Positions 30,560 through 40,818 of a stretch of 64,000 bases of DNA are shown here, piece after piece. Each line of letters starts with the position of its first letter. Position 1 is the stretch's first letter. Location of the stretch: assembly GCF_022230885.1 (NCBI RefSeq), contig NZ_JAKGCT010000004.1:868001-932000 (forward strand), in the 5' to 3' direction. The notes under the pieces are model-generated. The model searched no databases, was not told the origin of the DNA, and worked only from the letters and a program-made list of their open reading frames with translations. A program made the position numbers and the translations under genes. This DNA comes from Paenalcaligenes niemegkensis. Lineage in GTDB: Bacteria > Pseudomonadota > Gammaproteobacteria > Burkholderiales > Burkholderiaceae_B.

Positions 30560-33415
30560 ATGACGAAAACATCTCCTAACCTTAGTCCAGACCAACTCGC
30601 AAAAAGTTTCGAGCCCAGCGAGATCGAAGCTCGATGGTATGCGCACTGGGAGCGTAGCGGCTTTTTTAATAGTGGCCAGCACGTAGAACCCGCCCCAGAG
30701 CATCAAAGCCAGCCTTTTGTGATTCAGTTTCCGCCTCCGAATGTAACCGGCTCCCTGCACATGGGCCATGCTTTTAATCAAACTGTCATGGACGGTCTCA
30801 CTCGCTATCACCGCATGCGAGGAGACGATACAGCATTCATTCCGGGCACCGACCACGCTGGCATTGCAACGCAAATTGTGGTTGAACGGCAACTGGATGC
30901 TCAAAACGTTTCACGTCATGACCTGGGTCGCGAAAAATTTGTAGAGAAAGTCTGGGAATGGAAAGAAAAATCCGGTAGTGCCATTACCGAGCAATTTCGT
31001 CGCCTCGGGTCCTCCTGCGACTGGGAACGCGAATACTTCACCATGGACAGCAATCTCTCAACAGGGGTTGCCGAAGTCTTTGTCCGCTTATACGAACAAG
31101 GCCTGATCTATCGCGGAAAACGCCTGGTTAACTGGGATCCGGTACTGGGCACTGCAGTCTCCGATCTTGAGGTGGTCAGCGAAGAAGAAGACGGCCACAT
31201 GTGGGAGATCCGCTACCCGCTGACTCAGCCAGTAGAAGGCTTAAGCCATCTGGTCGTTGCCACTACCCGCCCTGAAACCATGCTGGGCGACGTAGCAGTC
31301 ATGATTCACCCCGACGACGAGCGCTACGCCCATCTTATCGGGAAAACCGTCACTCTGCCGCTGGTAGGCAGGGAAATACCCATTATTGCTGACGACTACG
31401 TAGAAAAAGATTTTGGCACCGGTGTCGTAAAAGTTACCCCTGCGCATGACTTCAATGACTATGCGGTAGGACAGCGCCACAATCTTGAGCTGATCAATAT
31501 TTTAACTCTGGACGCCAAGATTTCCGATAACGCGCCGGAAGCCTATCGCGGCCTGGATCGCTTTGCTGCCCGCGAGCAGATCGTATACGACCTGGACTCA
31601 ATGGGCCTGCTCCAGCAGGTCAAACCGCACAAACTCATGGTACCTCGTGGCGACCGCACTGACACTGTCATTGAGCCCATGCTTACCGACCAGTGGTTTG
31701 TCGCCATGAGCGAACCCGCCCCTGCCGACAGCTTGCACCCCGGAAAAAGCATTACTGAAGTGGCATTAGAAGTCGTCGCCGACGGACGTATTCAGTTTTA
31801 CCCTGAAAACTGGACCAACACCTACAACCAATGGCTTAACAACATTCAAGACTGGTGCATTTCGCGCCAGCTCTGGTGGGGACATCAGATCCCCGCCTGG
31901 TACAGCGACGACGGCCAGATTATCGTTGCACGCAACGAGAGCGAAGCCAAAGAAAAGGCAGCGGCTGCAGGCATCACTGGAAATTTGCGTCGAGACGAAG
32001 ATGTGCTCGATACCTGGTTCTCATCGGCCCTGGTGCCTTTTACCGACCTGGGCTGGCCTGCGCCCTCTGCCGATCTCGATAAATACCTGCCATCAAGCGT
32101 GCTGGTCACCGGTTTTGACATCATTTTCTTCTGGGTTGCCAGAATGGTCATGATGTCTATGCACATGACAGGCAAAGTCCCCTTCCATACTGTTTACGTA
32201 CACGGCCTGGTGTGCGACATGGAAGGCAAAAAAATGAGCAAATCGCGTGGCAACACCATCGATCCTGTTGATTTGATCGACGGCGTCGATATCGAGACGC
32301 TCATTCGCAAACGCACGACTGGCCTGATGAACCCTCGTCAAGCCAAAAGCATCGAGAAGCGCACACGCAAGGACTATCCTGACGGTTTCCCCGCTTACGG
32401 CACCGACGCCCTGCGGTTCACCATGGCAGCCTACGCTACACTGGGCCGCAACATCAACTTCGACCTGAAACGCTGCGAAGGTTATCGCAATTTCTGCAAT
32501 AAGCTCTGGAATGCGACGCGGTTCGTACTGATGAACACCGAAGGGCATGCTCTCGATCAACAGCAGGGCGAAAGCGAGCTATCCGTCGCCGATCGCTGGA
32601 TCATCAGCCAGTTGCAGCGACTTGAGAGCAATGTAGAACGTGGCTTCAATGAATATCGCTTTGACAACATCGCCAACGCGATCTATCACTACGTATGGGA
32701 TGAGTATTGCGATTGGTACCTTGAGCTTGCTAAGGTACAAATTCAGCAAGGAAGCCCTGCACAGCAACTTGGCACCCGACGTACATTAATCAACGTACTC
32801 GAAGCCGTATTGCGTCTTGCGCATCCGATCATCCCCTTCATCACTGAAGAGCTATGGCAAAAAGTCGCTGTTGATGCTGGTAAACGCCGTCCCGATGAAG
32901 AGACCAGCATTAGCTTGCAGCCCTATCCCATTGCCAATAGTTCGAAAATTGATGGGGCCGCAGAAGCAGCTATAACAGAGCTGAAAGCACAGGTGGATGC
33001 TATACGTGCACTACGCGGTGAAATGAATTTATCGCCTGCCGAACGCGTCCCCCTTCTGGCTCAGGGCGATGAAAGCACCTTGACTCGCAACAGTCCCTAC
33101 CTGCGGGCGCTGGCCAAGCTCGACAGCGTCGAGGTTCACGAAAGACTGCCTGATCTGGGCGCACCTGTACAGGTTGTAGGCACCACTCAATTAATGTTGC
33201 ACGTGGAAATCGACGTAGAGGCCGAAACAGCCCGCTTAAGCAAAGAGATAGAAAGGCTGCGTGGTGAAATGGCTAAAGCCGAAGCCAAACTGGCCAACGC
33301 GAGCTTTGTTGAACGCGCGCCAGCCGCTGTCGTTGAGCAAGAACGCCTGCGCTTGACCCAGTTCGGTGAAACCTTAAGCAAGGTGCAAGCACAGCTTGAG
33401 CGTCTAAGCACCTAA
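30560..33415 (+). CDS. valS: Valyl-tRNA synthetase
   Basis: Class I synthetase that charges tRNA-Val and edits misacylated threonine. I prefer ATG 30560 ([17 protein letters not shown]) over the upstream GTG at 30527; the protein is then 951 residues, the usual length. Motifs: the HIGH-type [27 protein letters not shown], the editing domain with [13 protein letters not shown] and DHDFNDY-like HDFNDYAVG, the KMSKS loop [10 protein letters not shown], an anticodon-binding helical domain and a C-terminal coiled coil ([19 protein letters not shown]). Stands alone, divergent from ndk. Confidence 0.97.
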   Translation: MTKTSPNLSPDQLAKSFEPSEIEARWYAHWERSGFFNSGQHVEPAPEHQSQPFVIQFPPPNVTGSLHMGHAFNQTVMDGLTRYHRMRGDDTAFIPGTDHAGIATQIVVERQLDAQNVSRHDLGREKFVEKVWEWKEKSGSAITEQFRRLGSSCDWEREYFTMDSNLSTGVAEVFVRLYEQGLIYRGKRLVNWDPVLGTAVSDLEVVSEEEDGHMWEIRYPLTQPVEGLSHLVVATTRPETMLGDVAVMIHPDDERYAHLIGKTVTLPLVGREIPIIADDYVEKDFGTGVVKVTPAHDFNDYAVGQRHNLELINILTLDAKISDNAPEAYRGLDRFAAREQIVYDLDSMGLLQQVKPHKLMVPRGDRTDTVIEPMLTDQWFVAMSEPAPADSLHPGKSITEVALEVVADGRIQFYPENWTNTYNQWLNNIQDWCISRQLWWGHQIPAWYSDDGQIIVARNESEAKEKAAAAGITGNLRRDEDVLDTWFSSALVPFTDLGWPAPSADLDKYLPSSVLVTGFDIIFFWVARMVMMSMHMTGKVPFHTVYVHGLVCDMEGKKMSKSRGNTIDPVDLIDGVDIETLIRKRTTGLMNPRQAKSIEKRTRKDYPDGFPAYGTDALRFTMAAYATLGRNINFDLKRCEGYRNFCNKLWNATRFVLMNTEGHALDQQQGESELSVADRWIISQLQRLESNVERGFNEYRFDNIANAIYHYVWDEYCDWYLELAKVQIQQGSPAQQLGTRRTLINVLEAVLRLAHPIIPFITEELWQKVAVDAGKRRPDEETSISLQPYPIANSSKIDGAAEAAITELKAQVDAIRALRGEMNLSPAERVPLLAQGDESTLTRNSPYLRALAKLDSVEVHERLPDLGAPVQVVGTTQLMLHVEIDVEAETARLSKEIERLRGEMAKAEAKLANASFVERAPAAVVEQERLRLTQFGETLSKVQAQLERLST

Positions 33416-33455
33416 GCCTCTAACGCTTTCGAGGAAAGCAAGCAGTTCGCAATAA

Positions 33456-33501
33456 AAAAACCCCAAAAGGCTGGAAAGCTATCCAACTTCTTGGGGTTTT
33501 T
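33456..33501. terminator. Bidirectional terminator between valS and trmD
   Basis: Stem AAAAACCCCAA (33456-33466) / TTGGGGTTTTT (33491-33501) around an inner loop that can itself form a short stem. A/T runs on both sides allow it to serve the convergent valS (+) and trmD (-) transcripts. Confidence 0.85.
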
Positions 33502-33590
33502 CCATGGCTGAATACAGCTCAGCATCTAAACCAGGATTAGCCGCAACGCAGCAATTTAGACAGGTCTACTTTTGTGATCACAGTCCAGAT

Positions 33591-34348
33591 TTACAGCTGC
33601 TTCAAAAAGACCTCGTCAGCAACGCTTAGCAAGCCCAAGCCTCGTGCCTTCTGTAGCAGATCGGGCCTGCGCTGCGCCGTCAGACGCAATGACTGCTGGC
33701 GCCTCCATAGCTCAATGTGCTTGTGATTGCCGGAAAGCAGAACCTCGGGCACCGTCACATCATGATAAGACTCAGGACGAGTGTAATGCGGGCTATCCAG
33801 CAAGCCATCAATGGATTCGTGAAAAGAATCCTGGGCCGCGGACAGCGCCCCGTTCAGGACGCCGGGCAGTAAACGCACAGCACTATCGATAATCGCCGAT
33901 GCAGCAATTTCCCCTCCCGACAAAACGAAGTCCCCCAAGGAGACCTCTTTAGTTATACGGGCATCAATAAATCGCTGGTCAATACCCTCATAGCGACCGC
34001 ACACAAAGATAGCGCCTTCGCTTTCAGACAACGCCTGGGCGTAATCTTGATTAAAGACTTCACCCACAGGGCTGAGCAATATAACTTCGGGCGGCTCGGC
34101 ATAACCTTGCTGCCTTCTAGTCAGAATCGCCTCATCAAGCGCGGCATCAAGCGGAGCAGCCAGCATGACCATGCCAGGCCCCCGCCGTAAGGACGGTCGT
34201 CTACCGTACGATGCACGTCACTGGTGTAATCACGTGGATTCCACGTGCGCAGGGCCCATAGCTCTTTCAGATGGGCGCGGCCAGTTACCCCTTGCTCGGC
34301 GAGCAAAGAGAACATATCTGGAAATAAAGTAATGACATCGAAACGCAT
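33591..34348 (-). CDS. trmD: tRNA (guanine-N1)-methyltransferase TrmD, frameshifted
   Basis: SPOUT-family enzyme that makes m1G37 in tRNAs and prevents frameshifting. The N-terminal part starts at ATG 34348 ([20 protein letters not shown], then [18 protein letters not shown]); the rest has [14 protein letters not shown]-type [20 protein letters not shown] and the trefoil-knot SAM loop [16 protein letters not shown]. One extra base in CCCCC at 34179-34183 joins them as [19 protein letters not shown] and gives 252 residues, the family norm. Third gene of rpsP-rimM-trmD; rplS, which usually follows, is not present. Confidence 0.93.
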
Positions 34349-34435
34349 TATGCACGGCCCTCTGACGAGTTAACGCCAAAAATCCTTAATTAGCATACGG
34401 ACGTGATAACGCACGCAAGCAAAAAGGATAACGAT

Positions 34436-35038
34436 TTAAAAATCGACTGGCCAGTTACTTTCTAGACGTTGGCGTTTAATATCCACCGTATGCACATGCG
34501 CCTCGACAAATGGCACCATAACTCTGATACCCTTTCCCTGTGCGGTCAAAGCAACTTTAAAATCGCCTTCGGGAGTGAGCGTTCCGCACTCGACATCAAG
34601 CACAGCGTGTGCACCATTATCAAGCACGCCTGCTACGCGGCCCAATAAGGCAGGCTGATCGTTAAGCTCGCCATACAGCATGCAGCCTATAAGATCGACC
34701 CAATAATACTCTTCAGTATCGGTAGCAGGAAAGCTGGCCCTAGACACCCACACGGTGTGTGCCTTGAGGCGCTCTGCCTGATCACGATCATTGAAACCAT
34801 CAAACAATGCCACTACCGTACCACTGTGCAAACGGGACTCGTCAACGGCAAAAGGCACTGCAGACGAAAAAACGCCCACCTTTTTAGAATTAGGTTCGGG
34901 CGCTTTTAACCACCATTGCTTAACTGCACGTAGCGTATCGCCACCAGCCGCGTGTGGCTGGACTTTAACCCAACCACGCACACCATAAGCGGAGACTATA
35001 CGTCCAAGTTCAACAAGATCGTTTGGAACAGCGGACAT
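34436..35038 (-). CDS. rimM: 16S rRNA processing protein RimM
   Basis: Assembly factor for the 30S head that binds S19 and assists 16S rRNA maturation. The 200-residue protein opens with VELGRIVSAYGVRGWVKVQPH, the RimM N-terminal barrel motif, and contains the PRC-barrel part EYYWVDLIGCMLYGE and VPFVEAHVHTVDIKRQRLE near the end. Lies between rpsP (46 bases upstream) and trmD. Confidence 0.95.
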   Translation of the reverse strand: MSAVPNDLVELGRIVSAYGVRGWVKVQPHAAGGDTLRAVKQWWLKAPEPNSKKVGVFSSAVPFAVDESRLHSGTVVALFDGFNDRDQAERLKAHTVWVSRASFPATDTEEYYWVDLIGCMLYGELNDQPALLGRVAGVLDNGAHAVLDVECGTLTPEGDFKVALTAQGKGIRVMVPFVEAHVHTVDIKRQRLESNWPVDF

Positions 35039-35084
35039 TAGTTATTTGACAAAATGATGTGGCAAGCGCTACGGGTTTTAATAA

Positions 35085-35345
35085 TTAAGCAGCCGTATTA
35101 ACGACTTTGGCGTACTCTTTAACCAAACGGCTAACGGCCGGCGACATTTGTGCCCCGTTTCCTGTCCAGTATTCAATACGGTCTAGCTGTAAACGCAGGT
35201 TTTCCTGGTTCTCACCACCTACGGGGTTGTAGAAGCCCAGACGCTCAATAAAACGACCATCACGACGATCGGTACGGTTGGCGGCTACTACAGTGTAAAA
35301 CGGACGCTTCTTCGAGCCACCACGGGCCAGGCGAATTACCACCAT
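35085..35345 (-). CDS. rpsP: 30S ribosomal protein S16
   Basis: Primary binding protein of the 30S body. The 86-residue sequence is characteristic: [20 protein letters not shown], then [16 protein letters not shown] and a hydrophobic/basic end. First gene of the rpsP-rimM-trmD operon. Confidence 0.98.
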   Translation of the reverse strand: MVVIRLARGGSKKRPFYTVVAANRTDRRDGRFIERLGFYNPVGGENQENLRLQLDRIEYWTGNGAQMSPAVSRLVKEYAKVVNTAA

Positions 35346-35476
35346 TGATAATCCCTTTTTGTTAGGTAAATGTGTAAAACGAAAGATTCTACCACCATCT
35401 TTATGGAAACGGTAATTTAACTACCGCCAAGAGGTGATAAACACGAATAAAAACAACATAGGCAAAAATGAGCTGC

Positions 35477-35722
35477 TTAGCGTCTTTGTAAAAAATGCAC
35501 AGTAACGCCGTTGCTTTCCTCTTGCTTAATCAAGGTGTTCCCGGTTTGACGTGCAAAAGCCTGAAAATCAGTAATTGCATGCGTATCGGTAGTCACCACC
35601 TTTAAAACTTGCCCACTTTCAATTTGAGAAAGTGCTTTTTTTGCACGTAAAATTGGAAGTGGGCACTTCAGGCCTGAGGCGTCAACCTCAAGCTGAAATT
35701 CTGGAATTGTAGAATTAACCAT
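35477..35722 (-). CDS. TusA/SirA-family sulfur-carrier protein
   Basis: Small cytoplasmic protein of 81 residues from the TusA fold family, which carries persulfide sulfur for tRNA thiolation and other uses. I take ATG 35722 (MVNSTIPEFQLEVDASGL) since the longer reading frame upstream overlaps alaS. The family signature GLKCPLPILRAKKAL has the single conserved cysteine, followed by GQVLKVVTTDTHAITDFQAF. It begins seven bases after the alaS stop and is probably cotranscribed with it. Confidence 0.9.
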   Translation of the reverse strand: MVNSTIPEFQLEVDASGLKCPLPILRAKKALSQIESGQVLKVVTTDTHAITDFQAFARQTGNTLIKQEESNGVTVHFLQRR

Positions 35723-35729
35723 AATGTAA

Positions 35730-38354
35730 TCAGTTCGCCAAACGCTGCTCGACCCACTTTTGAACCGACGCCAGCGCTGGCTGCAGGGCTGATAGATCGG
35801 AACCCCCACCCATTGCCATATCTGGACGCCCCCCACCCTTGCCACCCACCTGAGTGGCTACATGAGCTACCAGATCGCCAGCTTTCAGCTGCGTAGTCAA
35901 GGACTTGCTTACGCCACCCACAAGGCTGATTTTATCATCGGCACTGGTACTGAGTAAAACAATAGCTGTTTGCAACTTGTCTTTAAGCTGATCGACCATT
36001 GTACGCAAGGAACGCGCCTCAACACCGGGCAAATCGGCAACCAGCAGTTGCACCCCGCCTGCCAGGGTTATCGCCTTGGCAGCAAGATCAAGCCCGGCTG
36101 AACTCGCCAGCTTATCTTTTAGCTGGTCGCGCTCGCGCTCGAGTTCGCGCAACTGGGTCTGTAATTGAGTAACGCGTGACACTACAGCATCAGGCTGAGT
36201 TTTTAATGCCGATGCAACGTTAACCAGCATGGCATTGGTGCTGAGAGCCCAGTTCACGGCATTATTGCCAGTAATGGCCTCAACCCGCCGTACTCCTGCT
36301 GCAACACCACCTTCTGAGATAATCTTGAACAAACCGATATCGCCAGTGCGGGAAACATGAGTCCCACCGCAAAGCTCGCGAGAGAATCCGATATCAAGCA
36401 CACGGACCTGATCGCCATATTTTTCACCAAACAAGGCGACAGCGCCGCCTTCTACAGCTTCATCGTATGACATAAGCTGAGCAGCAACCGGCTCGTTAGC
36501 CAGCACTTCGCTATTAACTATACGCTCAACCTCAGCAACTTGCTCGCTTGTCAACGCACTATCGTGAGCGAAATCAAAACGGGTTTTCTGTGCGTCGACC
36601 AGCGACCCCCGTTGCTGAACATGCTCACCGAGTACCTGCCTTAACGCCTTGTGCATGAGGTGCGTAGCGGAGTGGTTGCGTATGGTGTCCTGACGCAGGC
36701 GGGTATTGACCTGGGCAGCAACAGTATCGCCCACAGACAGGGTGCCGGTCGTGAGCTCACCTTGATGGCCAAAAACCTGCGCCTGAATTTTCTGGGTGTC
36801 ATTGACAGTGAATAATGCCGCATCGCTGCGCAATACCCCTGAGTCTCCGACCTGACCACCTGACTCTGCATAAAAAGGAGTGACGTCCAGCACCACAGTC
36901 GCTTCCTGTCCTGCCTGAATTGATGGCACCGAGAGGCCGTCTACGTACAGCGCCACTACTGACGCATCGATATCTAGTTTTTCGTAACCTTCAAAGCGTG
37001 TTTGCACGCCCTCGTAAACGAGATCGGCAGTTGCTTTAAATTTACCGGCAGCGCGAGCCTGTTCACGCTGTCGTTGCATTGCGACCTCAAAGCCCTCCAG
37101 ATCAACTTCGACCTCACGTTCGCGGCAAATGTCAGCGGTTAAATCGACGGGAAAACCGTAGGTGTCGTACAAGGTGAACAAGGTCTGGCCATCAAGCACC
37201 TGGCCCTCGGACAGTGCTGACAATGCACTGTCCAATATTTTGATGCCATGCTCGAGGGTTTCGATAAAACGTTCTTCTTCCTGCTTTAGCACCTGCTCGA
37301 TGCGGCTCTGTTGGGTAGCAAGCTCGGGATAGGCTTCACCCATTTGCGCCACCAAATCAGCAGTCAGCCTATAGAAAAACGGGCGCGTCTGACCCAGCTT
37401 ATGGCCATGGCGCAAGGCACGGCGAATAATCCGGCGCAACACATAGCCACGCCCTTCGTTTCCTGGAATGACCCCATCCACGATAAGGAAACTACAGGCC
37501 CGTATGTGATCCGCTATAACTTTTAATGAATTGTTGCTGAGATCAGTACAGGCGGTTTCTCGGGCCGCACCTGCAATCAGCGCCTGAAAAAGGTCAATTT
37601 CGTAATTGGAATGCACGTGCTGCAGTACAGCGGCTATGCGCTCAAGGCCCATTCCGGTGTCTACACACGGACGCGGCAAAGGATTCATGGTGCCGTCAGC
37701 GGCGCGATCAAACTGCATGAAGACCAGGTTCCAGATCTCGATATAGCGGTCACCGTCTTCGTCAGGCGACCCCGGGGGCCCTCCCCAGACCTCTGGGCCA
37801 TGATCGTAGAAGATTTCCGAACACGGACCACAGGGCCCGGTATCTGCCATCTGCCAGAAATTATCCGAGGCATAACGCGCACCGTGATTATCGCCAATGC
37901 GAACGATGCGCTCGGCAGGTACGCCAATTTCATTATTCCAGATGTCAAAAGCCTCGTCATCTTCCTGGTAGACCGTTACCCAAAGCTTTTCAGCCGGCAA
38001 GCCGTAGACCCTGGTGAGCAGTTCCCATGAAAACTGGATGGCGTCGCGCTTGAAGTAGTCTCCGAAGCTGAAGTTGCCCAGCATTTCGAAAAAGGTGTGG
38101 TGGCGAGCGGTATAGCCTACGTTTTCGAGGTCATTGTGCTTGCCGCCTGCGCGTACACAGCGCTGCGAAGACACTGCCCTGTTATAAGAGCGTGTTTCTT
38201 TGCCGGTGAAGACATCTTTGAACTGCACCATCCCGGCGTTGGTGAACAGCAAAGTTGGATCGTTGCCCGGCACCAGCGAGGACGAAGGTACAATCTGATG
38301 AGCACGGGACTCAAAGAAAGAAAGAAACTTCTGACGTATTTCGGATGTCTTCAT
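35730..38354 (-). CDS. alaS: Alanyl-tRNA synthetase
   Basis: Class II synthetase that charges tRNA-Ala, with its own editing domain. The 874-residue protein has the family order: catalytic domain from residue 1 ([33 protein letters not shown]), tRNA-recognition helices, the editing domain with zinc ligands in [12 protein letters not shown] and [15 protein letters not shown], and the C-terminal DHHA1/C-Ala domain ([15 protein letters not shown]). Upstream is the puuE terminator; downstream a TusA-like gene. Confidence 0.97.
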   Translation of the reverse strand: MKTSEIRQKFLSFFESRAHQIVPSSSLVPGNDPTLLFTNAGMVQFKDVFTGKETRSYNRAVSSQRCVRAGGKHNDLENVGYTARHHTFFEMLGNFSFGDYFKRDAIQFSWELLTRVYGLPAEKLWVTVYQEDDEAFDIWNNEIGVPAERIVRIGDNHGARYASDNFWQMADTGPCGPCSEIFYDHGPEVWGGPPGSPDEDGDRYIEIWNLVFMQFDRAADGTMNPLPRPCVDTGMGLERIAAVLQHVHSNYEIDLFQALIAGAARETACTDLSNNSLKVIADHIRACSFLIVDGVIPGNEGRGYVLRRIIRRALRHGHKLGQTRPFFYRLTADLVAQMGEAYPELATQQSRIEQVLKQEEERFIETLEHGIKILDSALSALSEGQVLDGQTLFTLYDTYGFPVDLTADICREREVEVDLEGFEVAMQRQREQARAAGKFKATADLVYEGVQTRFEGYEKLDIDASVVALYVDGLSVPSIQAGQEATVVLDVTPFYAESGGQVGDSGVLRSDAALFTVNDTQKIQAQVFGHQGELTTGTLSVGDTVAAQVNTRLRQDTIRNHSATHLMHKALRQVLGEHVQQRGSLVDAQKTRFDFAHDSALTSEQVAEVERIVNSEVLANEPVAAQLMSYDEAVEGGAVALFGEKYGDQVRVLDIGFSRELCGGTHVSRTGDIGLFKIISEGGVAAGVRRVEAITGNNAVNWALSTNAMLVNVASALKTQPDAVVSRVTQLQTQLRELERERDQLKDKLASSAGLDLAAKAITLAGGVQLLVADLPGVEARSLRTMVDQLKDKLQTAIVLLSTSADDKISLVGGVSKSLTTQLKAGDLVAHVATQVGGKGGGRPDMAMGGGSDLSALQPALASVQKWVEQRLAN

Positions 38355-38462
38355 TGAAAGCAGCGAGATAAAAATAGTTAACCACTCATTATAGTGATAG
38401 ATAAGCTCTACGCCTAACAGTAGGCTCGCCCGATGTGCGATTACGACATCTAAAAAACAAAA

Positions 38463-38488
38463 AAGCCTTTGGCAAACACCAAAGGCCT
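38463..38488 (-). terminator. Rho-independent terminator of the gntR-puuE transcript
   Basis: Stem GCCTTTGG (38465-38472) / CCAAAGGC (38479-38486) with a six-base loop. On the minus strand the stem is followed by TTTTTGTTTTTTAG, about 25 bases past the puuE stop. Confidence 0.88.
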
Positions 38489-38509
38489 ATTTTCGCTTCA
38501 GTACTGTAG

Positions 38510-39445
38510 CTACTTCTTCGCCTGATAGGGGTGATGCTCAGCCCAGTGTCTGGCAATATCAACCCGACGCGCTACCCAGACACGTTCGTGGCTTTGAACG
38601 TAATCAAGGAATTTCTGCAAACCCTTAAAGCGTGAAGGACGTCCGATCAGACGGCAGTGCAGACCCACTGACAACATTTTCGGGAATTCTTCGCCCTCTT
38701 CATACAGCACATCGAAGGCATCTTTAAGAAAGTGAAAGAAATGATCACCGGTGTTAAAGCCCTGGGGCGTAGCAAAACGCATATCGTTGGTGTCAAGGGT
38801 ATAAGGGACTATCAGCTGTGGCTTTATTGAGCCGTCGCTAACCCTGACCTCGTCCCAGAACGGTAAATCATCGCCGTAGTTATCGGAATCATACAAGAAG
38901 TTTCCATTCTCAGCGACTAAACGCCGCGTATTGGGACTGTCCCGCCCGGTATACCATCCTTCAGGATGATGTCCGGTCAGGCTCTTGATGATCTCGACAC
39001 AACGCGCCATGTGCTCAAGCTCCAGACTCTCTGGCTTGTCCTGATAATGAATCCAGCGGTAGCCATGACAGGCAATCTCGTGGCCCAACTCCACAAAGGC
39101 CTGGGCCACTTCGGGATGGCGCTCAAGAGCCATGCCCACGCCAAACACCGTGAGTGGTAAATTACGGCGTTCGAACTCACGTAAAATACGCCATACGCCA
39201 GCGCGGGAACCATATTCGTATATGGACTCCATTGATTTGTGACGATCCGGGTAGGCCGCAGCGCCGACTATTTCAGATAAAAACTGCTCGGACGCCGGAT
39301 CGCCGTGCAACACACAGTTTTCACCACCTTCTTCATAGTTCAGCACAAACTGAACTGCAATACGTGCTTTATCTGGCCAGTTAGCATGGGGAACAGTGCG
39401 GCCATAACCCACAAGGTCGCGCGGGTAATGCGAGGTGTCGGACAT
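38510..39445 (-). CDS. puuE: Allantoinase PuuE (polysaccharide-deacetylase type)
   Basis: Hydrolyses allantoin to allantoate. It belongs to the NodB/polysaccharide-deacetylase fold, not to the amidohydrolase allantoinases (AllB). The 311-residue protein starts with the typical DLVGYGRTVPHANWPDKARI and has QFVLNYEEGGENCVLHGD, EIACHGYRWIHYQ, GWYTGRDSPNTRRLV and YDSDNYGDDLPFW, all features of PuuE. Encoded eight bases after the GntR regulator and divergent from uraH-puuD, so this locus covers urate to allantoate except for the decarboxylase step. Confidence 0.95.
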   Translation of the reverse strand: MSDTSHYPRDLVGYGRTVPHANWPDKARIAVQFVLNYEEGGENCVLHGDPASEQFLSEIVGAAAYPDRHKSMESIYEYGSRAGVWRILREFERRNLPLTVFGVGMALERHPEVAQAFVELGHEIACHGYRWIHYQDKPESLELEHMARCVEIIKSLTGHHPEGWYTGRDSPNTRRLVAENGNFLYDSDNYGDDLPFWDEVRVSDGSIKPQLIVPYTLDTNDMRFATPQGFNTGDHFFHFLKDAFDVLYEEGEEFPKMLSVGLHCRLIGRPSRFKGLQKFLDYVQSHERVWVARRVDIARHWAEHHPYQAKK

Positions 39446-39453
39446 AAGATCTC

Positions 39454-40209
39454 CTAAGTACGCTGAACGCTAAAAGCCTGCCACGGGTCCGGCTGAACCT
39501 CGTCTACATCACTCATTCGATGCTCACAAGCTTCCAGATGATGTTGCATTGCCCGCAACGCCCCGTCACGGTCATAGTTGCTAAGCAAATTTAATATATC
39601 TTCATGCTCGAAGAACGAACAGGCTCGTTCTCCGGGTGTGTCATGGTAGGCAATAATGAGCGATGTCCGTGCACAAAGCATGTGCATCAGCTCAGTAAGC
39701 ACCTGATTGTCTAACAGTCTTGCCATTTCCACGTGAAAAGCATTCGATAAACGAATCCAGCTTATACGTTTTCCGCTCTCGAACGCATCACGCTCTCGGG
39801 CTACCATGGCATAGAGTGTTTGCAGCTTTTCGTTTAAATCAGGCAGTTTAAGCAGTTTTTCTATAATCAAGCATTCAACATCGCGACGAAGCTCAAAGAT
39901 ATCCATGGTCTCCTTGGCTTCGGGCTTCCAGACAAAGGCACCGCGATTGGCTTCGATACTGACGATTTTGTCATGCGCCAAAGCTGCCAAGGCACCTCGG
40001 ACTACCGTTCGGGAACACGAAAAAATGTCACACAAGGTAGTTTCAGTAAGCTTGGCTCCGGGTAACAGGCGACGGTCCATAACAGCGTCAAAAATCTCGC
40101 TGTATACGCGCCCTATGTCAGAGTCTGGCTTAGCGCCCTCAAGTAACGAAGATGCTGATGGCGCATCAGTATCTAAATGGCTGCTGCCATACCGACCAAT
40201 CTGGAGCAT
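39454..40209 (-). CDS. GntR-family regulator (FadR/FCD type) of urate degradation
   Basis: DNA-binding regulator of 251 residues with the GntR winged helix (about residues 32-98: YSEIFDAVMDRRLLPGAKLT, CDIFSCSRTVVRGALAALAH, IVSIEANRGAFVW) and the helical FCD effector domain (about 105-230, ELRRDVECLIIEKLL and FHVEMARLLDNQVLTELMH with possible metal-binding residues). It lies between puuE (same strand) and uraH-puuD (divergent), so it very probably controls both from the gap at 40210-40401. The ligand is likely a ureide or urate, by position only. Confidence 0.88.
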   Translation of the reverse strand: MLQIGRYGSSHLDTDAPSASSLLEGAKPDSDIGRVYSEIFDAVMDRRLLPGAKLTETTLCDIFSCSRTVVRGALAALAHDKIVSIEANRGAFVWKPEAKETMDIFELRRDVECLIIEKLLKLPDLNEKLQTLYAMVARERDAFESGKRISWIRLSNAFHVEMARLLDNQVLTELMHMLCARTSLIIAYHDTPGERACSFFEHEDILNLLSNYDRDGALRAMQHHLEACEHRMSDVDEVQPDPWQAFSVQRT

Positions 40210-40230
40210 GAAATATCCTCGTCATAAACC

Positions 40231-40282
40231 TTGACAATTATTCGATATCCGAACAAAATCGTCAACACAAATTGTTGACAAT
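40231..40282. promoter_or_regulatory. Divergent promoter/operator region of gntR-puuE and uraH-puuD
   Basis: Within the 192-base gap there is an inverted repeat ATTGT-TG-ACAAT at 40271-40282 and a related TTGACAAT at 40231-40238. On the minus strand TTGACG and AATAAT are 17 bases apart, a plausible sigma-70 promoter for gntR-puuE; on the plus strand TTGACA (40231-40236) and CAAAAT (40254-40259) are also 17 apart. The palindrome size fits an FCD-type GntR operator. Confidence 0.5.
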
Positions 40283-40401
40283 AATTTTTGGGGCTAATCC
40301 CAGCGCACTGATCCTTGCACCGCTAGCCCCACGGCCGGTTCCCAAAACTGGGCTCGCTGGAATTTTCTTGTATTCACGGAAACCAAAAACCGGAGACACA
40401 C

Positions 40402-40755
40402 ATGGGAAAACTCTCTACCCACGTTCTTGACACGACACACGGTCGTCCTGCACAAGGCGTAAAAATTGAACTTTACTCGCTAAAAGATGGCACACGCACT
40501 CTCGTTAAAAATGCCCAAACCAATAGCGATGGCCGTTGTGATGAACCTCTTTTACAAGGTAGCGATGTCGTTAAAGGCTCATATGAGCTGGTCTTTCATG
40601 CAGGCGATTATTTCGCCGAAAAAGGGCTTGATCTGCCCTCCCCGCGCTTCGTTGACCAGGTATCCATCCACTTCGGAATTTCCGAAGATGGTGGCAACTA
40701 TCATGTACCGTTAGTGGTTACACCATGGTCATGGTCCACTTACCGCGGCAGCTAA
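40402..40755 (+). CDS. uraH: 5-hydroxyisourate hydrolase (transthyretin-like)
   Basis: Hydrolyses 5-hydroxyisourate, the product of urate oxidation, to OHCU. The 117-residue protein matches the transthyretin-related family: LSTHVLDTTHGRPAQGVKIE at the start with the catalytic His, the Arg in the middle strand, and the diagnostic C-terminal tetrapeptide YRGS. Its start has a good ribosome site (CGGAGAC). First gene of uraH-puuD. Confidence 0.96.
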   Translation: MGKLSTHVLDTTHGRPAQGVKIELYSLKDGTRTLVKNAQTNSDGRCDEPLLQGSDVVKGSYELVFHAGDYFAEKGLDLPSPRFVDQVSIHFGISEDGGNYHVPLVVTPWSWSTYRGS

Positions 40756-40818
40756 TTCCAATATGCCTCTGCCTACAGAAGCTAAAACAAGAACTGATAT
40801 CAGAACACAAGGATAATC

